Assembly (NCBI GenBank): GCA_016285345.1
Contig: JAEEQN010000030.1
Coordinates: 1 to 40,280, forward strand
Length of the DNA stretch: 40,280 bases
Direction: 5' to 3'
DNA from: Victivallales bacterium
GTDB taxonomy: Bacteria; Verrucomicrobiota; Lentisphaeria; Victivallales; UBA1829
Shown here: positions 1 through 6,750 of the stretch, in pieces
Layout of the letters: every line of letters starts with the position of its first letter
How positions within the stretch are numbered: position 1 is the stretch's first letter
The notes under the pieces: generated by a model
What the model was told of the DNA's origin: nothing
Database searches by the model: none
What the model saw: the letters and a program-made list of their open reading frames with translations, nothing else
Position numbers and translations under genes: made by a program

Positions 1-1010
1 ACGTCGCCGGCGAGGGCGAAGATCTTGGTGCCCTTGCTCTTTTCCGTGCCGATGGCGGCGTAGGCTTCCGCGCCGATCTGGAAGATGATCGGGATGTTCG
101 CGAACGTCTCGACGTTGTTGATGGCGGTCGGGAGCGTGTTCCAGCCGCTGTCGGTCGGGAACGGCGGGCGGAAACGCGGGGTGCCGCGCTTGCCTTCGAG
201 CGAATGGATCATGGCGGTCTCTTCGCCGCAGACGAACGCGCCGGCGCCTTCCTTGATGGTGATCTCAAGCGGGGCTTCGCGGCCCGGGAGCTTGTTGAGG
301 CCGGCCTTCTTCATCTCCTCGATGGCGATCGTGAGGTGCTTGATGGCAAGCGGATATTCGGCGCGGCAGTAGATGAAGAGGCGGGTCGCGCCGGTGGCGT
401 ACGCGCCGATGAGCATGCCTTCGAGGACCTGATACGGGACGCTTTCCATCATGGAACGGTCCATGAACGCGCCCGGGTCGCCTTCGTCGGCGTTGCAGAT
501 CTGGACTTTGTCCGGGACCTTCTTGGCCGCGAGGAAGCTCCACTTCATGCCGGTGGGGAAGCCCGCGCCGCCGCGTCCGCGGAGACCGGAGGCCTTGACC
601 GCGTCGACGACCTGTTCGGGGGTCATGGCCAGGACTTTTTCGAGAGCGGAGAAGCCGCCGTTCGCCTTGTATTCGTCGAGGGAGACGGGGTTGATATGCC
701 CGGCAAGACGGGTCACGAGGAGTTTTTCGAGCTTGGAGCGCTTCTCCGGGAAGACGAACCGGCCTTCTTCGCTCTGCGCGAGGATAGCGGCCGCGGCTTC
801 GTCGGTGCCATTCACGTGTCCGTAGAAAATGCTGGAGCCGTCGGTGAGTTCGAGTTCGACGATCGGTTCGGCGTAGCAGTGGCCCATGCAGCCGGTTTCG
901 CTGACGGGGATATTGCCGGCCTGCTTGCGGATGGCTTCGAGTACGGCACCCGCTCCGGCGGCCAGACCGCAGGAGGCGGTCCCGACTTTAATGCGTTTGA
1001 TGTCTGCCAT
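1..1010 (-). CDS. hydB: HydB/NuoF-like flavoprotein subunit of an NAD-linked [FeFe] hydrogenase (3' end outside window)
   Basis: The NADH/FMN-binding diaphorase subunit of a multimeric, probably electron-bifurcating hydrogenase; 336 N-terminal residues are visible and the gene runs off the left edge. Residues 1-80 form a thioredoxin-like [2Fe-2S] domain with TGCMGHCYAEP. Then come the flavin/nucleotide motifs GLRGRGGAGFPTG, CNADEGDPGAFMDR and GAFVCGEETAMIHSLEG typical of the NuoF/HoxF/HydB family. The extra N-terminal domain argues for HydB/HndC rather than respiratory NuoF. The ATG at 1010 follows a GAAAGG ribosome site lying in the end of the upstream hydC-like gene, 6 nt away, so the two are co-transcribed. 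The C-terminal 4Fe-4S part and any HydA cannot be seen. Confidence 0.9.
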   Translation of the reverse strand, partial: MADIKRIKVGTASCGLAAGAGAVLEAIRKQAGNIPVSETGCMGHCYAEPIVELELTDGSSIFYGHVNGTDEAAAAILAQSEEGRFVFPEKRSKLEKLLVTRLAGHINPVSLDEYKANGGFSALEKVLAMTPEQVVDAVKASGLRGRGGAGFPTGMKWSFLAAKKVPDKVQICNADEGDPGAFMDRSMMESVPYQVLEGMLIGAYATGATRLFIYCRAEYPLAIKHLTIAIEEMKKAGLNKLPGREAPLEITIKEGAGAFVCGEETAMIHSLEGKRGTPRFRPPFPTDSGWNTLPTAINNVETFANIPIIFQIGAEAYAAIGTEKSKGTKIFALAGD

Positions 1011-1016
1011 GGCGGA

Positions 1017-1472
1017 TCAGCCTTTCGCTTTGTACTCGTTGAGGATCCTGGTCAGGCTCTTGCGGTCGAGCTTGCCGTAGACGCGTCCGTTGATGGAGAG
1101 GACGGGGGCGAGGGAGCAGCAGCCGAGGCACGCGACGGTCTCAATGGAGAAAAGGCCGTCTTCGGTGGTCTCGCCGTCGTTGATTCCGAGTTCGGCGGAG
1201 ACCCAGGCGCGGATCTGCGTGGAGCCCTTGATATGGCAGGCGGTGCCGTCGCAGACGCTGAGTTTGTACTTGCCGGGTTTGGTGCGTTTGAACTGGGCGT
1301 AGAATGTGAGGACGCCCTCGACTTCAGCGGCCGGGATGCCGAAATGCTCGGCGGCCGCCAGGATACCGTCGTTCGAGACGTATCCTTCGCGGGTCTGGAT
1401 GAGCTGGAGCCCCTTGATCAGGTTGCCCTTGTCGGGCTCCACTTCTCCGAGGTAGGAAAAAGCACTGTTCAT
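1017..1472 (-). CDS. hydC: HydC/NuoE-like [2Fe-2S] subunit
   Basis: A 151-residue thioredoxin-like ferredoxin that passes electrons between the flavin subunit and the hydrogenase. An N-terminal helical part (about 1-75, with GVLTFYAQF) is followed by the [2Fe-2S] ligands CDGTAC (C-x4-C) and CLGCC (C-x3-C). This is the standard NuoE/HydC/HndA spacing and the length is normal. It is the first gene of the visible unit: a GGGGA ribosome site and a good promoter lie just upstream, and hydB follows 6 nt after its stop. Family membership is clear; assignment to a hydrogenase rather than a formate dehydrogenase or complex I rests on hydB's N-terminal domain and is inference. Confidence 0.9.
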   Translation of the reverse strand: MNSAFSYLGEVEPDKGNLIKGLQLIQTREGYVSNDGILAAAEHFGIPAAEVEGVLTFYAQFKRTKPGKYKLSVCDGTACHIKGSTQIRAWVSAELGINDGETTEDGLFSIETVACLGCCSLAPVLSINGRVYGKLDRKSLTRILNEYKAKG

Positions 1473-1532
1473 GATTTCCCCTGTGGGTGTTGATTGGGTG
1501 GGTAGGTTTGCAGGTTTTCTAATATGCGCAAA

Positions 1533-1564
1533 CTATAATATAGCACGTTTTCCCGAATAAACAA
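1533..1564 (-). promoter_or_regulatory. Promoter of the hydC-hydB unit
   Basis: On the minus strand TTGTTT (1559-1564) and TATATT (1537-1542) are separated by 16 bp, and TGC directly precedes the -10 box. The block TGCTATATTATAG is identical to that in front of the purF-like gene. Confidence 0.65.
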
Positions 1565-1611
1565 GCCGGAAAGGAAATCTTGCGGTCTTTATCTTCCCGA
1601 AAAACGGGGTT

Positions 1612-2412
1612 TTATTCCGCCGATTCGACGGAAGGCCCGTCCTCTTCGGCGGCAGGGTCGCGCCAGAAGGGGTCGTACGGGGAATCGTCGGGGGACAGAT
1701 AACCGACGCGATTCTCCCATCCTGACGAGTCCGCCGGACGCGGCGTGAAGGACTGCCAGGACGACGCATGACCATCCACGAACGCCACGGTGCAGGCTTT
1801 GGAATGACGGAAGTCGGCGTAGCCGCCCCTGCCCGAGGACGGGTTGTACAGGAACGCGGTCGGGGCGGGACGTCCGTCGGTCCCGGTCAGAAAACACGCG
1901 GCGTCGGAGAGAAGGACCAGACGCGACGGTGTTTTCACGGTCTGGATGCGGCAGGGACGGAAGTTCGGCGGCGACGCGGACGGTCTGGCGAAGGAAAGCT
2001 GGTAATTCATGCCGTACCCGGCATAACGCGCGGTCCATGCGGGATTCATAAAGAGCGAGGATTTCGCGGCGGGACACTCGAAGACGCGCCCCTTGGCCGC
2101 GCCGGAATCCGGCACGACGCGGGCGAGAATACCCGAGCCACGATGATTCGCGGAGGATTCCCAACTGTCGAACGAGGCATCCCAGGCGGGGCAGAAATAA
2201 CCGCCGCTCGCATCGACGTAAAGGAGATGCATCAGCGTGACCTCACGGATATTGCCGAGGCAGAGCGCCAGACGGGCTCGGTCCCGCGACGACGACAGCG
2301 CGGGCAGAAGCAACCCGGCGAGGATCGCGATGATCGCGATCACGACCAGAAGCTCAACCAGGGTGAACCGGCGTACGGCAACGCCGGGAAACAAACGGAC
2401 TTTCTGTTTCAT
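1612..2412 (-). CDS. Type II secretion-like pseudopilin with H-X9-DG motif
   Basis: A 266-residue protein of the prepilin-like class that is greatly expanded in Lentisphaerae and Planctomycetes. After a basic leader it has RRFTLVELLVVIAIIAILAG, the type IV prepilin signal and N-terminal helix; the position before Phe is Arg instead of the usual Gly. Near the C-terminus HSKACTVAFVDG matches the H-X9-DG signature of these proteins. It is expected to be anchored in the inner membrane or assembled into a pseudopilus, with the globular domain outside. The ATG at 2412 is chosen because GAGG lies just upstream and the leader is then of normal length; an open frame continues to 2661 but has no pilin-like content. 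The individual function is unknown, and it appears to be a single-gene unit. Confidence 0.88.
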   Translation of the reverse strand: MKQKVRLFPGVAVRRFTLVELLVVIAIIAILAGLLLPALSSSRDRARLALCLGNIREVTLMHLLYVDASGGYFCPAWDASFDSWESSANHRGSGILARVVPDSGAAKGRVFECPAAKSSLFMNPAWTARYAGYGMNYQLSFARPSASPPNFRPCRIQTVKTPSRLVLLSDAACFLTGTDGRPAPTAFLYNPSSGRGGYADFRHSKACTVAFVDGHASSWQSFTPRPADSSGWENRVGYLSPDDSPYDPFWRDPAAEEDGPSVESAE

Positions 2413-2577
2413 TTTTCCTCTTTGCGTGACGGGCACAAATGCCGGAGACGCTCCGGCGCAGAAAAAGTTCGGAAAGGCGGGGACCCGGCTCGCTGAAGCA
2501 AAGATCAGCCCACGGTTGCTCGACAGTTCGTGATTCGCACACGATTCACCCGGTCCTTCCCGCGGACAGTGAAAAAT

Positions 2578-2606
2578 ACCATACACCCGAAAAGGAGAAA
2601 ATGCAA
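2578..2606 (-). promoter_or_regulatory. Promoter of the pseudopilin gene
   Basis: On the minus strand TTGCAT (2601-2606) and TATGGT (2578-2583) are 17 bp apart. The leader would be about 160 nt and contains a small perfect hairpin, GCCGGAG/CTCCGGC with a 3-nt loop (2441-2457). No riboswitch class was recognised in it. Confidence 0.5.
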
Positions 2607-2673
2607 GAGGAAAGCCGCATTTATATGGTGGCAGGATATCGACAAAGAAAGAGTAAAGCAAAGAAAGACTTCT

Positions 2674-2850
2674 TTCCCGCGCATACGCGCTAGTTTCAGT
2701 TAAAACAAACCTCTTTTAACTGAAACTAGACTGGTTTTCCGAAAAAACTTTTGGGGATGGACTGGAGCCCCCTTTGATACTGCCCGAAAAACAATCGGAG
2801 AACCAATAACAATCATGAGAAAAAGGGGGCCGAAGTGTTTTGGACAACGG
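2674..2850. repeat. Tandem unit 1 (177 bp) with a perfect 16-bp hairpin
   Basis: It starts TTCCCGCGCATACGCG and then has a perfect inverted repeat CTAGTTTCAGTTAAAA / TTTTAACTGAAACTAG with an 8-nt loop (2690-2729). Downstream is a second perfect 9-bp pairing GCCCCCTTT (2767-2775) / AAAGGGGGC (2822-2830), enclosing a small CCGA/TCGG hairpin (2784-2798). Unit 2 is very similar over its whole length. Confidence 0.9.
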
Positions 2851-3029
2851 TTCCCGCGCATACGTGCTAGTTTCAGTTAAAACAAACTACTTTTAACTGA
2901 AACTAGACTGGTTTTCCGAAAATGACTTTGGGGGGATGGACTGAAGTACCCTTTGATACTGCCCGAAAAACAATCGGAGAACCAATAATGATCATGAGAG
3001 AAAGGGGGCCGAAGTGTTTTGGACAACGG
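2851..3029. repeat. Tandem unit 2 (179 bp)
   Basis: Nearly the same as unit 1 throughout. The hairpin (2867-2906) keeps both 16-nt arms perfect, while the loop changes from CAAACCTC to CAAACTAC. The outer 9-bp pairing of unit 1 is partly broken here, and the CCGA/TCGG hairpin is kept. Confidence 0.9.
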
Positions 3030-3203
3030 TTCCCGCGCATACGCGCTAGTTTCAGTTAAAACAAACTACTTTTAACTGAAACTAAACATATTCAGAATAA
3101 CGGCTTCTAGAACGGTTTTGCTTTCTCTGACGTTACTCGAAAGGCTGTCAGAGAACAAATGTCGATTATGAGAGATAAGGATTCTGAAGCCTTCTTGAAA
3201 CGT
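3030..3203. repeat. Tandem unit 3 (174 bp, diverged body)
   Basis: The hairpin (3046-3085) is kept apart from its closing base. The body has diverged but keeps equivalent pairings of different sequence: GGCTTC (3102-3107) / GAAGCC (3186-3191) outside, and CTCTGAC (3125-3131) / GTCAGAG (3147-3153) inside. The segment after the inner stem (AGAACAAATGTCGATTATGA) still resembles units 1 and 2. Confidence 0.85.
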
Positions 3204-3350
3204 TTCCCGCACATACGCGCCAGTTTCAGTTAAAACCAACCTCTTTTAACTGAAACTAGATTGGTTTTCCGAAAAGGTTCTTTTGAGTGATTGCATTCCC
3301 TTGACCTCCCCCCGAAAGACACTCTGAAAGCCTTTCGCTTTTTGAGAATT
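3204..3350. repeat. Tandem unit 4 (last, 3' boundary uncertain)
   Basis: The hairpin (3220-3259) has one changed position in the left arm (CCAG for CTAG). The flank TTGGTTTTCCGAAAA resembles units 1 and 2. The inner hairpin is CGAAAG/CTTTCG with different sequence but a similar place. Similarity fades after about 3330. Confidence 0.8.
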
Positions 3351-3438
3351 GTTTCACGCTAACTCTCCTGATTTCTCGTTTTCCGATGGATTTTTCTGTA
3401 TTTTTTTTACTTTTCTTCACTTTTTATACTTTTGGTGG

Positions 3439-3466
3439 TTGAAATCACAGAAAAAGCGTGTATTTT
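3439..3466 (+). promoter_or_regulatory. Promoter of the mini-ferredoxin/[FeFe]-hydrogenase unit
   Basis: TTGAAA (3439-3444) and TATTTT (3461-3466) are 16 bp apart, about 90 bp before the first start codon. An alternative -10 (TATATT, 3471-3476) lacks a matching -35. Confidence 0.45.
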
Positions 3467-3558
3467 CATGTATATTATTCTTTCACACGGACAGGACACA
3501 CAAACCGCCTGCGTCCATACTCTTTCAGCCCGGCCCGCGGAGAAAAGGAACTGCACAC

Positions 3559-3834
3559 ATGAGCGACGACACGAAAATCGAAGTGGAAATCTTCTGCGGC
3601 ATGACATGCTACATGCTGGGAAATGCCCGAATCCTGAACATCGGAGCGCATTTGCCTGAAAAGTGGCTTCCGAACATCGAACTGATGGTGTCGCCATGTC
3701 CCGTGGACTGCGGCTGTATGGACCTCGCAAAGGCTCCGTTCGCCCGCATCAACGGCCAGCTCATCCAGAACGCCACGCTGGAGTCTGTCTGCGCGGCCAT
3801 CACCGAGATCATGAACCGGCAGGAGGAGGCATGA
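3559..3834 (+). CDS. Small thioredoxin-like [2Fe-2S]-type protein upstream of the hydrogenase
   Basis: A 91-residue cytosolic protein with CGMTCYMLGN near residue 15 and a second cysteine group, CPVDCGC, near residue 50, followed by AKAPFARINGQLI. This is the layout of the thioredoxin-like [2Fe-2S] ferredoxin fold seen at the C-terminus of NuoE/HydC, here without the NuoE helical domain. The ATG at 3559 follows an AAGGA site. Its stop overlaps the start of the hydrogenase gene (ATGA), so translation is probably coupled, and it is the natural candidate for an electron donor or acceptor of that enzyme. Cluster binding and partner are inferred; no exact family name is claimed. Confidence 0.8.
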   Translation: MSDDTKIEVEIFCGMTCYMLGNARILNIGAHLPEKWLPNIELMVSPCPVDCGCMDLAKAPFARINGQLIQNATLESVCAAITEIMNRQEEA

Positions 3835-5237
3835 ACATGGAGTATTCCAACAGTCCCGAACGCCAGCGCCGCGAACTCATGATCCGGCTCGCCTGCGAGT
3901 TTCAGAAAGGCACGCTCGCGGATACGATCGACAAACTCCCCTGCTATGTGAAGCCGGCCGGTTCAAAGCCGCTCCACTGCTGTCTGGCGCATGACCGCGA
4001 GGTGATCCGCTGCCGCATCATGGCGCTCCTCGGATTCGACGCGCAGGACGAGGAGGACGACAGCCGGTTTCCGCACGAATATCTTGACCTTGTTTCCGCG
4101 GATTCCGAACGGCCCGAACGCCCCCTCACAATCGCCCGTTCGGGGTGTTCCAGCTGCGCCGACGCGAAGATCGAGGTCGTCCAGAGCCTCTGCCGCAACT
4201 GTTTCGCGCAGACCTGCATCCACGTCTGCCCGAACAACGCCATCAACATCATGCGCGGCAAGGCGTTCATCAATCAGGATTCCTGCGTGCAGTGCGGCAA
4301 GTGCCTCATCGACGTCTGCCTCTACAACGCGATCAAACGCTTCCCGATCCCCTGCGAGGCCGCCTGCCCCGTCGGCGCGATCAAGAAAAATGAACAGGGG
4401 TTCGCCGAGATCGACTTCAAGAAATGCACGTTCTGCGGCAAATGCTTCCGCGCATGTCCCTACGGCGCCGTCATGCAGCGTTCCGAGCTCATGCCTGTAC
4501 TGAAGCTCCTGAACGAAGGCCGTCAGGCCGTCGCGCTCGTCGCGCCGTCCACGTACAGCCAGTTCCCCGGCGGACGCGAAAAACTGTTCATATCCCTGAA
4601 AAAGGTCGGTTTTTCGGAGATCGTCGAGGTCGCCGAGGCCGCCGAAACCACGGCGGGCATGGCCGCGGAGGAGTTCATCCGCAAGATGAAGCTTGGCGGC
4701 AAGCTCGTCGCCGATTCCAGCTGTCCGGCATTCGTAGAACTCGTCCGGCGTCATCTCCCGGCCATGCGGCCTTACCTTTCCTCCACGCCGAGCGCCATGG
4801 CGCTTGCCGGAAAGAAAGCCCGTGAGCTTTATCCGGATGCCGTGAACGTCTTTATCGGCCCCTGCATCGCCAAACGCTACGAATCGCTGTCCTGTCCCGG
4901 CGTGGACCGCGTGATCACGGTCGAGGAACTCGGCGCGATCCTGATCGCGCTCGGCGGAGCCGAACTGGAACCTCAGGACTACATCCCGCAAGACCCGGAC
5001 ATGACGGAACACGATTTCTCGCGCACCTGCGCCGCAACAGGCGCCATGCTCGCCGCCGCACTCGAATCCGAGCCCGAGCTTGAGCTTCAGGAGAAGTTCA
5101 TTGACGGCATCAACGCCCAGACGCTGAAACTGCTCCACCTCTTCCTGTTCGGCAGATCGCATGCCAACTTTATCGAGGTACTCGGATGCAGCGGCGGCTG
5201 CCAGAACGGTCCCTGCTCCCTCTCCATTCCGAACTGA
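3831..5237 (+). CDS. [FeFe] hydrogenase, group B-like, with altered L1 motif
   Basis: A 468-residue monomeric iron-only hydrogenase. Residues ~40-110 are family-specific. Residues ~120-225 carry ferredoxin-type cysteine sets (CRNCFAQTCIHVCP, CVQCGKCLIDVC, CTFCGKCFRACP). The H-cluster domain follows. L1 reads DSSCP (Cys298), L2 GPCIAKRYE (Cys345) and L3 EVLGCSGGCQNGPC (Cys453, Cys457), so all four cysteines that hold the H-cluster are kept. The GPC and GGCxxGPC forms are those of group B rather than group A. Ser297 occupies the place of the proton-transfer cysteine of group A enzymes (TSCCP), so activity may be low or the role sensory. It starts inside the previous gene's stop (ATGA), after AGGAGG. 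Confidence 0.9.
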   Translation: MNMEYSNSPERQRRELMIRLACEFQKGTLADTIDKLPCYVKPAGSKPLHCCLAHDREVIRCRIMALLGFDAQDEEDDSRFPHEYLDLVSADSERPERPLTIARSGCSSCADAKIEVVQSLCRNCFAQTCIHVCPNNAINIMRGKAFINQDSCVQCGKCLIDVCLYNAIKRFPIPCEAACPVGAIKKNEQGFAEIDFKKCTFCGKCFRACPYGAVMQRSELMPVLKLLNEGRQAVALVAPSTYSQFPGGREKLFISLKKVGFSEIVEVAEAAETTAGMAAEEFIRKMKLGGKLVADSSCPAFVELVRRHLPAMRPYLSSTPSAMALAGKKARELYPDAVNVFIGPCIAKRYESLSCPGVDRVITVEELGAILIALGGAELEPQDYIPQDPDMTEHDFSRTCAATGAMLAAALESEPELELQEKFIDGINAQTLKLLHLFLFGRSHANFIEVLGCSGGCQNGPCSLSIPN

Positions 5238-5254
5238 GTTTCACGGAGTTCATA

Positions 5255-5791
5255 ATGAGATCAGCTTTTTCCCGTTTCCTCCTTTGTTCTTTCGTAGCCT
5301 GCGCGGTTACGCTTTTAGTTCCCGCCGGACTCCGCGCCGCCGCCCCCGCGCCGGAGACCGACAAATCCGGCTGGATCCTCCCCGATACGAAGAACGCGGG
5401 GACGGGCTGGCATATCCGGCTGAAGGACGCCCGCGCCGAGGCGGCGAAGGACGACAAGCCAATTCTCATCCTGTTCACCGGACCGGACTGGAGTTCCGCC
5501 TGCAAAAAGTTCGAATCCTCAATCCTCCGTTCCAAAGAGTATGCAGCATCGGTCCGTCCGGCGATGGTCGGGCTGTATGTTCAGCATTTCGTGAAAACCG
5601 ACGCACCGGAGGAACAGGTCTCCGCCAACCAGTCGCTGCGGAAATCGCTCAGCGTCCCGGCGGTCTACCCATGTACGGTCATCCTGGCCTCCGACGGCAA
5701 GAAGGTCCTTGGAATCATCCCCGGCGTTCCGGACAAAAAAGACTATCTCCAGCAGATTTCCAAGCTCACCGGGATCAAGCTCGCCGAATGA
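5255..5791 (+). CDS. Exported thioredoxin-like protein with degenerate active site
   Basis: A 178-residue protein with a signal peptide (residues 1-29, ending LRAAA) and one thioredoxin-fold domain. KPILILFTGPDWSSACKKF aligns with the usual WCxxCKK of the thioredoxin_7-like family, but the first cysteine is Ser, leaving a single Cys. The later cis-Pro region reads VPAVYPC. It is therefore unlikely to be a classical disulfide reductase, though it could bind or mixed-disulfide a partner. It begins 17 nt after the hydrogenase stop with GGAG upstream, so it probably shares that transcript; a functional link to the cytosolic hydrogenase is not evident. Confidence 0.8.
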   Translation: MRSAFSRFLLCSFVACAVTLLVPAGLRAAAPAPETDKSGWILPDTKNAGTGWHIRLKDARAEAAKDDKPILILFTGPDWSSACKKFESSILRSKEYAASVRPAMVGLYVQHFVKTDAPEEQVSANQSLRKSLSVPAVYPCTVILASDGKKVLGIIPGVPDKKDYLQQISKLTGIKLAE

Positions 5792-5882
5792 TTTCCGCCG
5801 TTTGTTTCGCGAAAACACGTCCATCCCGAGCGGGCAGTTTATGCTCAACATGTTGACTTATCTGTTTTTTTCTTTATTCCAC

Positions 5883-5910
5883 TTGACATGCTTTTATTCC
5901 ATGGTATATT
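5883..5910 (+). promoter_or_regulatory. Strong promoter of the lipoprotein/coiled-coil pair
   Basis: Perfect TTGACA (5883-5888), a 16-bp spacer, TATATT (5905-5910) and an extended TGG before it. The leader is about 85 nt. Confidence 0.75.
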
Positions 5911-6003
5911 ACAAAACAAATTCTTTTTTAATATCCGGTCGCGGGCTTCCGCTGGATGACAGCGAATGACCGCCCGGAACAACCTGCAAACCAGGAGCAG
6001 ATT

Positions 6004-6750
6004 ATGAAACATCAGATTTGCCGCGCCGTGCTTGCGGCAGCGGCGGTGACCGCCGGCGTGTTCCTGTCGGCATGCGGACTTTTCAAAGACTCCGCGGACA
6101 GCGTGTTCGACGACGCCGAGGACGCCATTGCGACCGACCGGACCGCGATCAACATCAAAACCGCGCAGTTCGAGTACGAATTCGACGACGCAACAGCCAC
6201 AATCCGGTACGTGGCGCCGGGCAATGTCCGCATCGACGTGCTGGACGGGATCAATTCCGCGGTGTTCTGCCTGAACGGCGACGGTTCATCCGGCTGGATG
6301 TTCCTGCGCGGGGAAGTATTCGACATGACGGCGGACGACATCATGGAAATGCATGGCGCCCTGCTTCAGACAATCCCGTTCCAAGTGGATTTCCAGGACC
6401 TCTTCACCGACGCCGAACTTCAGGAAACGGCCGAGGACGCCTGCGGCGAGGAATGCGACGTGATCCAGGCGGTCTTCCGCCGTGCTCCGGAAATCAAGGC
6501 GAAACTCTGGATCGGAAAGAAATCCGACCTGCTCCGCCAGTTCGAGATCACCAGAGAAGACGGCGTCTACACGATGCAGTATTTCGACTACCGGACCTTC
6601 GACGGCGTCACGCTTCCTTCGGATATGTTCCGATTCGCACCGGACGGAGCCTCGAAGCTGACGCTGGTCTCGTTTGAAACGAACGTCGAGATTCCGGACT
6701 ACGTATTCCAGAAGCCCGAAAAACTCAGCATCCCGGAAGGAGACAAATGA
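6004..6750 (+). CDS. LolA/LolB-like outer-membrane-type lipoprotein
   Basis: A 248-residue lipoprotein with lipobox LSAC (Cys24). The mature part has alternating beta strands (FEYEFDDATATIRYVAPGNV, then a WIGKKSDLLRQFEI and TMQYFDYRTFDGVTLP pattern). This is the half-barrel layout of LolA/LolB/RseB-type proteins that bind lipid or lipoprotein acyl chains in the periplasm. Sequence similarity to LolA itself is weak, so the role is inferred from architecture. The ATG at 6004 follows AGGAG; an in-frame ATG 48 nt earlier would spoil the signal peptide. The stop overlaps the next start (ATGATG). Confidence 0.75.
   Translation: MKHQICRAVLAAAAVTAGVFLSACGLFKDSADSVFDDAEDAIATDRTAINIKTAQFEYEFDDATATIRYVAPGNVRIDVLDGINSAVFCLNGDGSSGWMFLRGEVFDMTADDIMEMHGALLQTIPFQVDFQDLFTDAELQETAEDACGEECDVIQAVFRRAPEIKAKLWIGKKSDLLRQFEITREDGVYTMQYFDYRTFDGVTLPSDMFRFAPDGASKLTLVSFETNVEIPDYVFQKPEKLSIPEGDK

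Larger units (their letters stand above)
2413..3558. other. 1.15-kb non-coding region between pseudopilin and hydrogenase genes
   Basis: No convincing gene is present. From left to right it holds the pseudopilin leader and promoter (to 2606), a purine-rich stretch (2607-2673), four tandem ~177-bp hairpin-bearing units (2674 to about 3350), then a T-rich stretch with the promoter of the hydrogenase unit (3439-3466). The base composition is markedly more AT-rich than the flanking genes. Confidence 0.8.

Noticed and set aside
2413-2577. Riboswitch in the pseudopilin leader
   Set aside because: There is a perfect small hairpin (2441-2457), but the flanking sequence does not match the c-di-GMP or other classes I know.
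2674-3350. CRISPR array or integron attC sites
   Set aside because: Spacing is about 137 bp between hairpins and the intervening sequences are similar to each other, unlike CRISPR spacers. The AAC/GTT core lies in the reversed order for attC, and there are no cassettes, cas or integrase genes.
3349-3558. In-frame N-terminal extension of the mini-ferredoxin
   Set aside because: The upstream codons (MFHANSPDF...) lie in an AT-rich leader overlapping the promoter; the ATG at 3559 has a ribosome site and gives the normal domain start.
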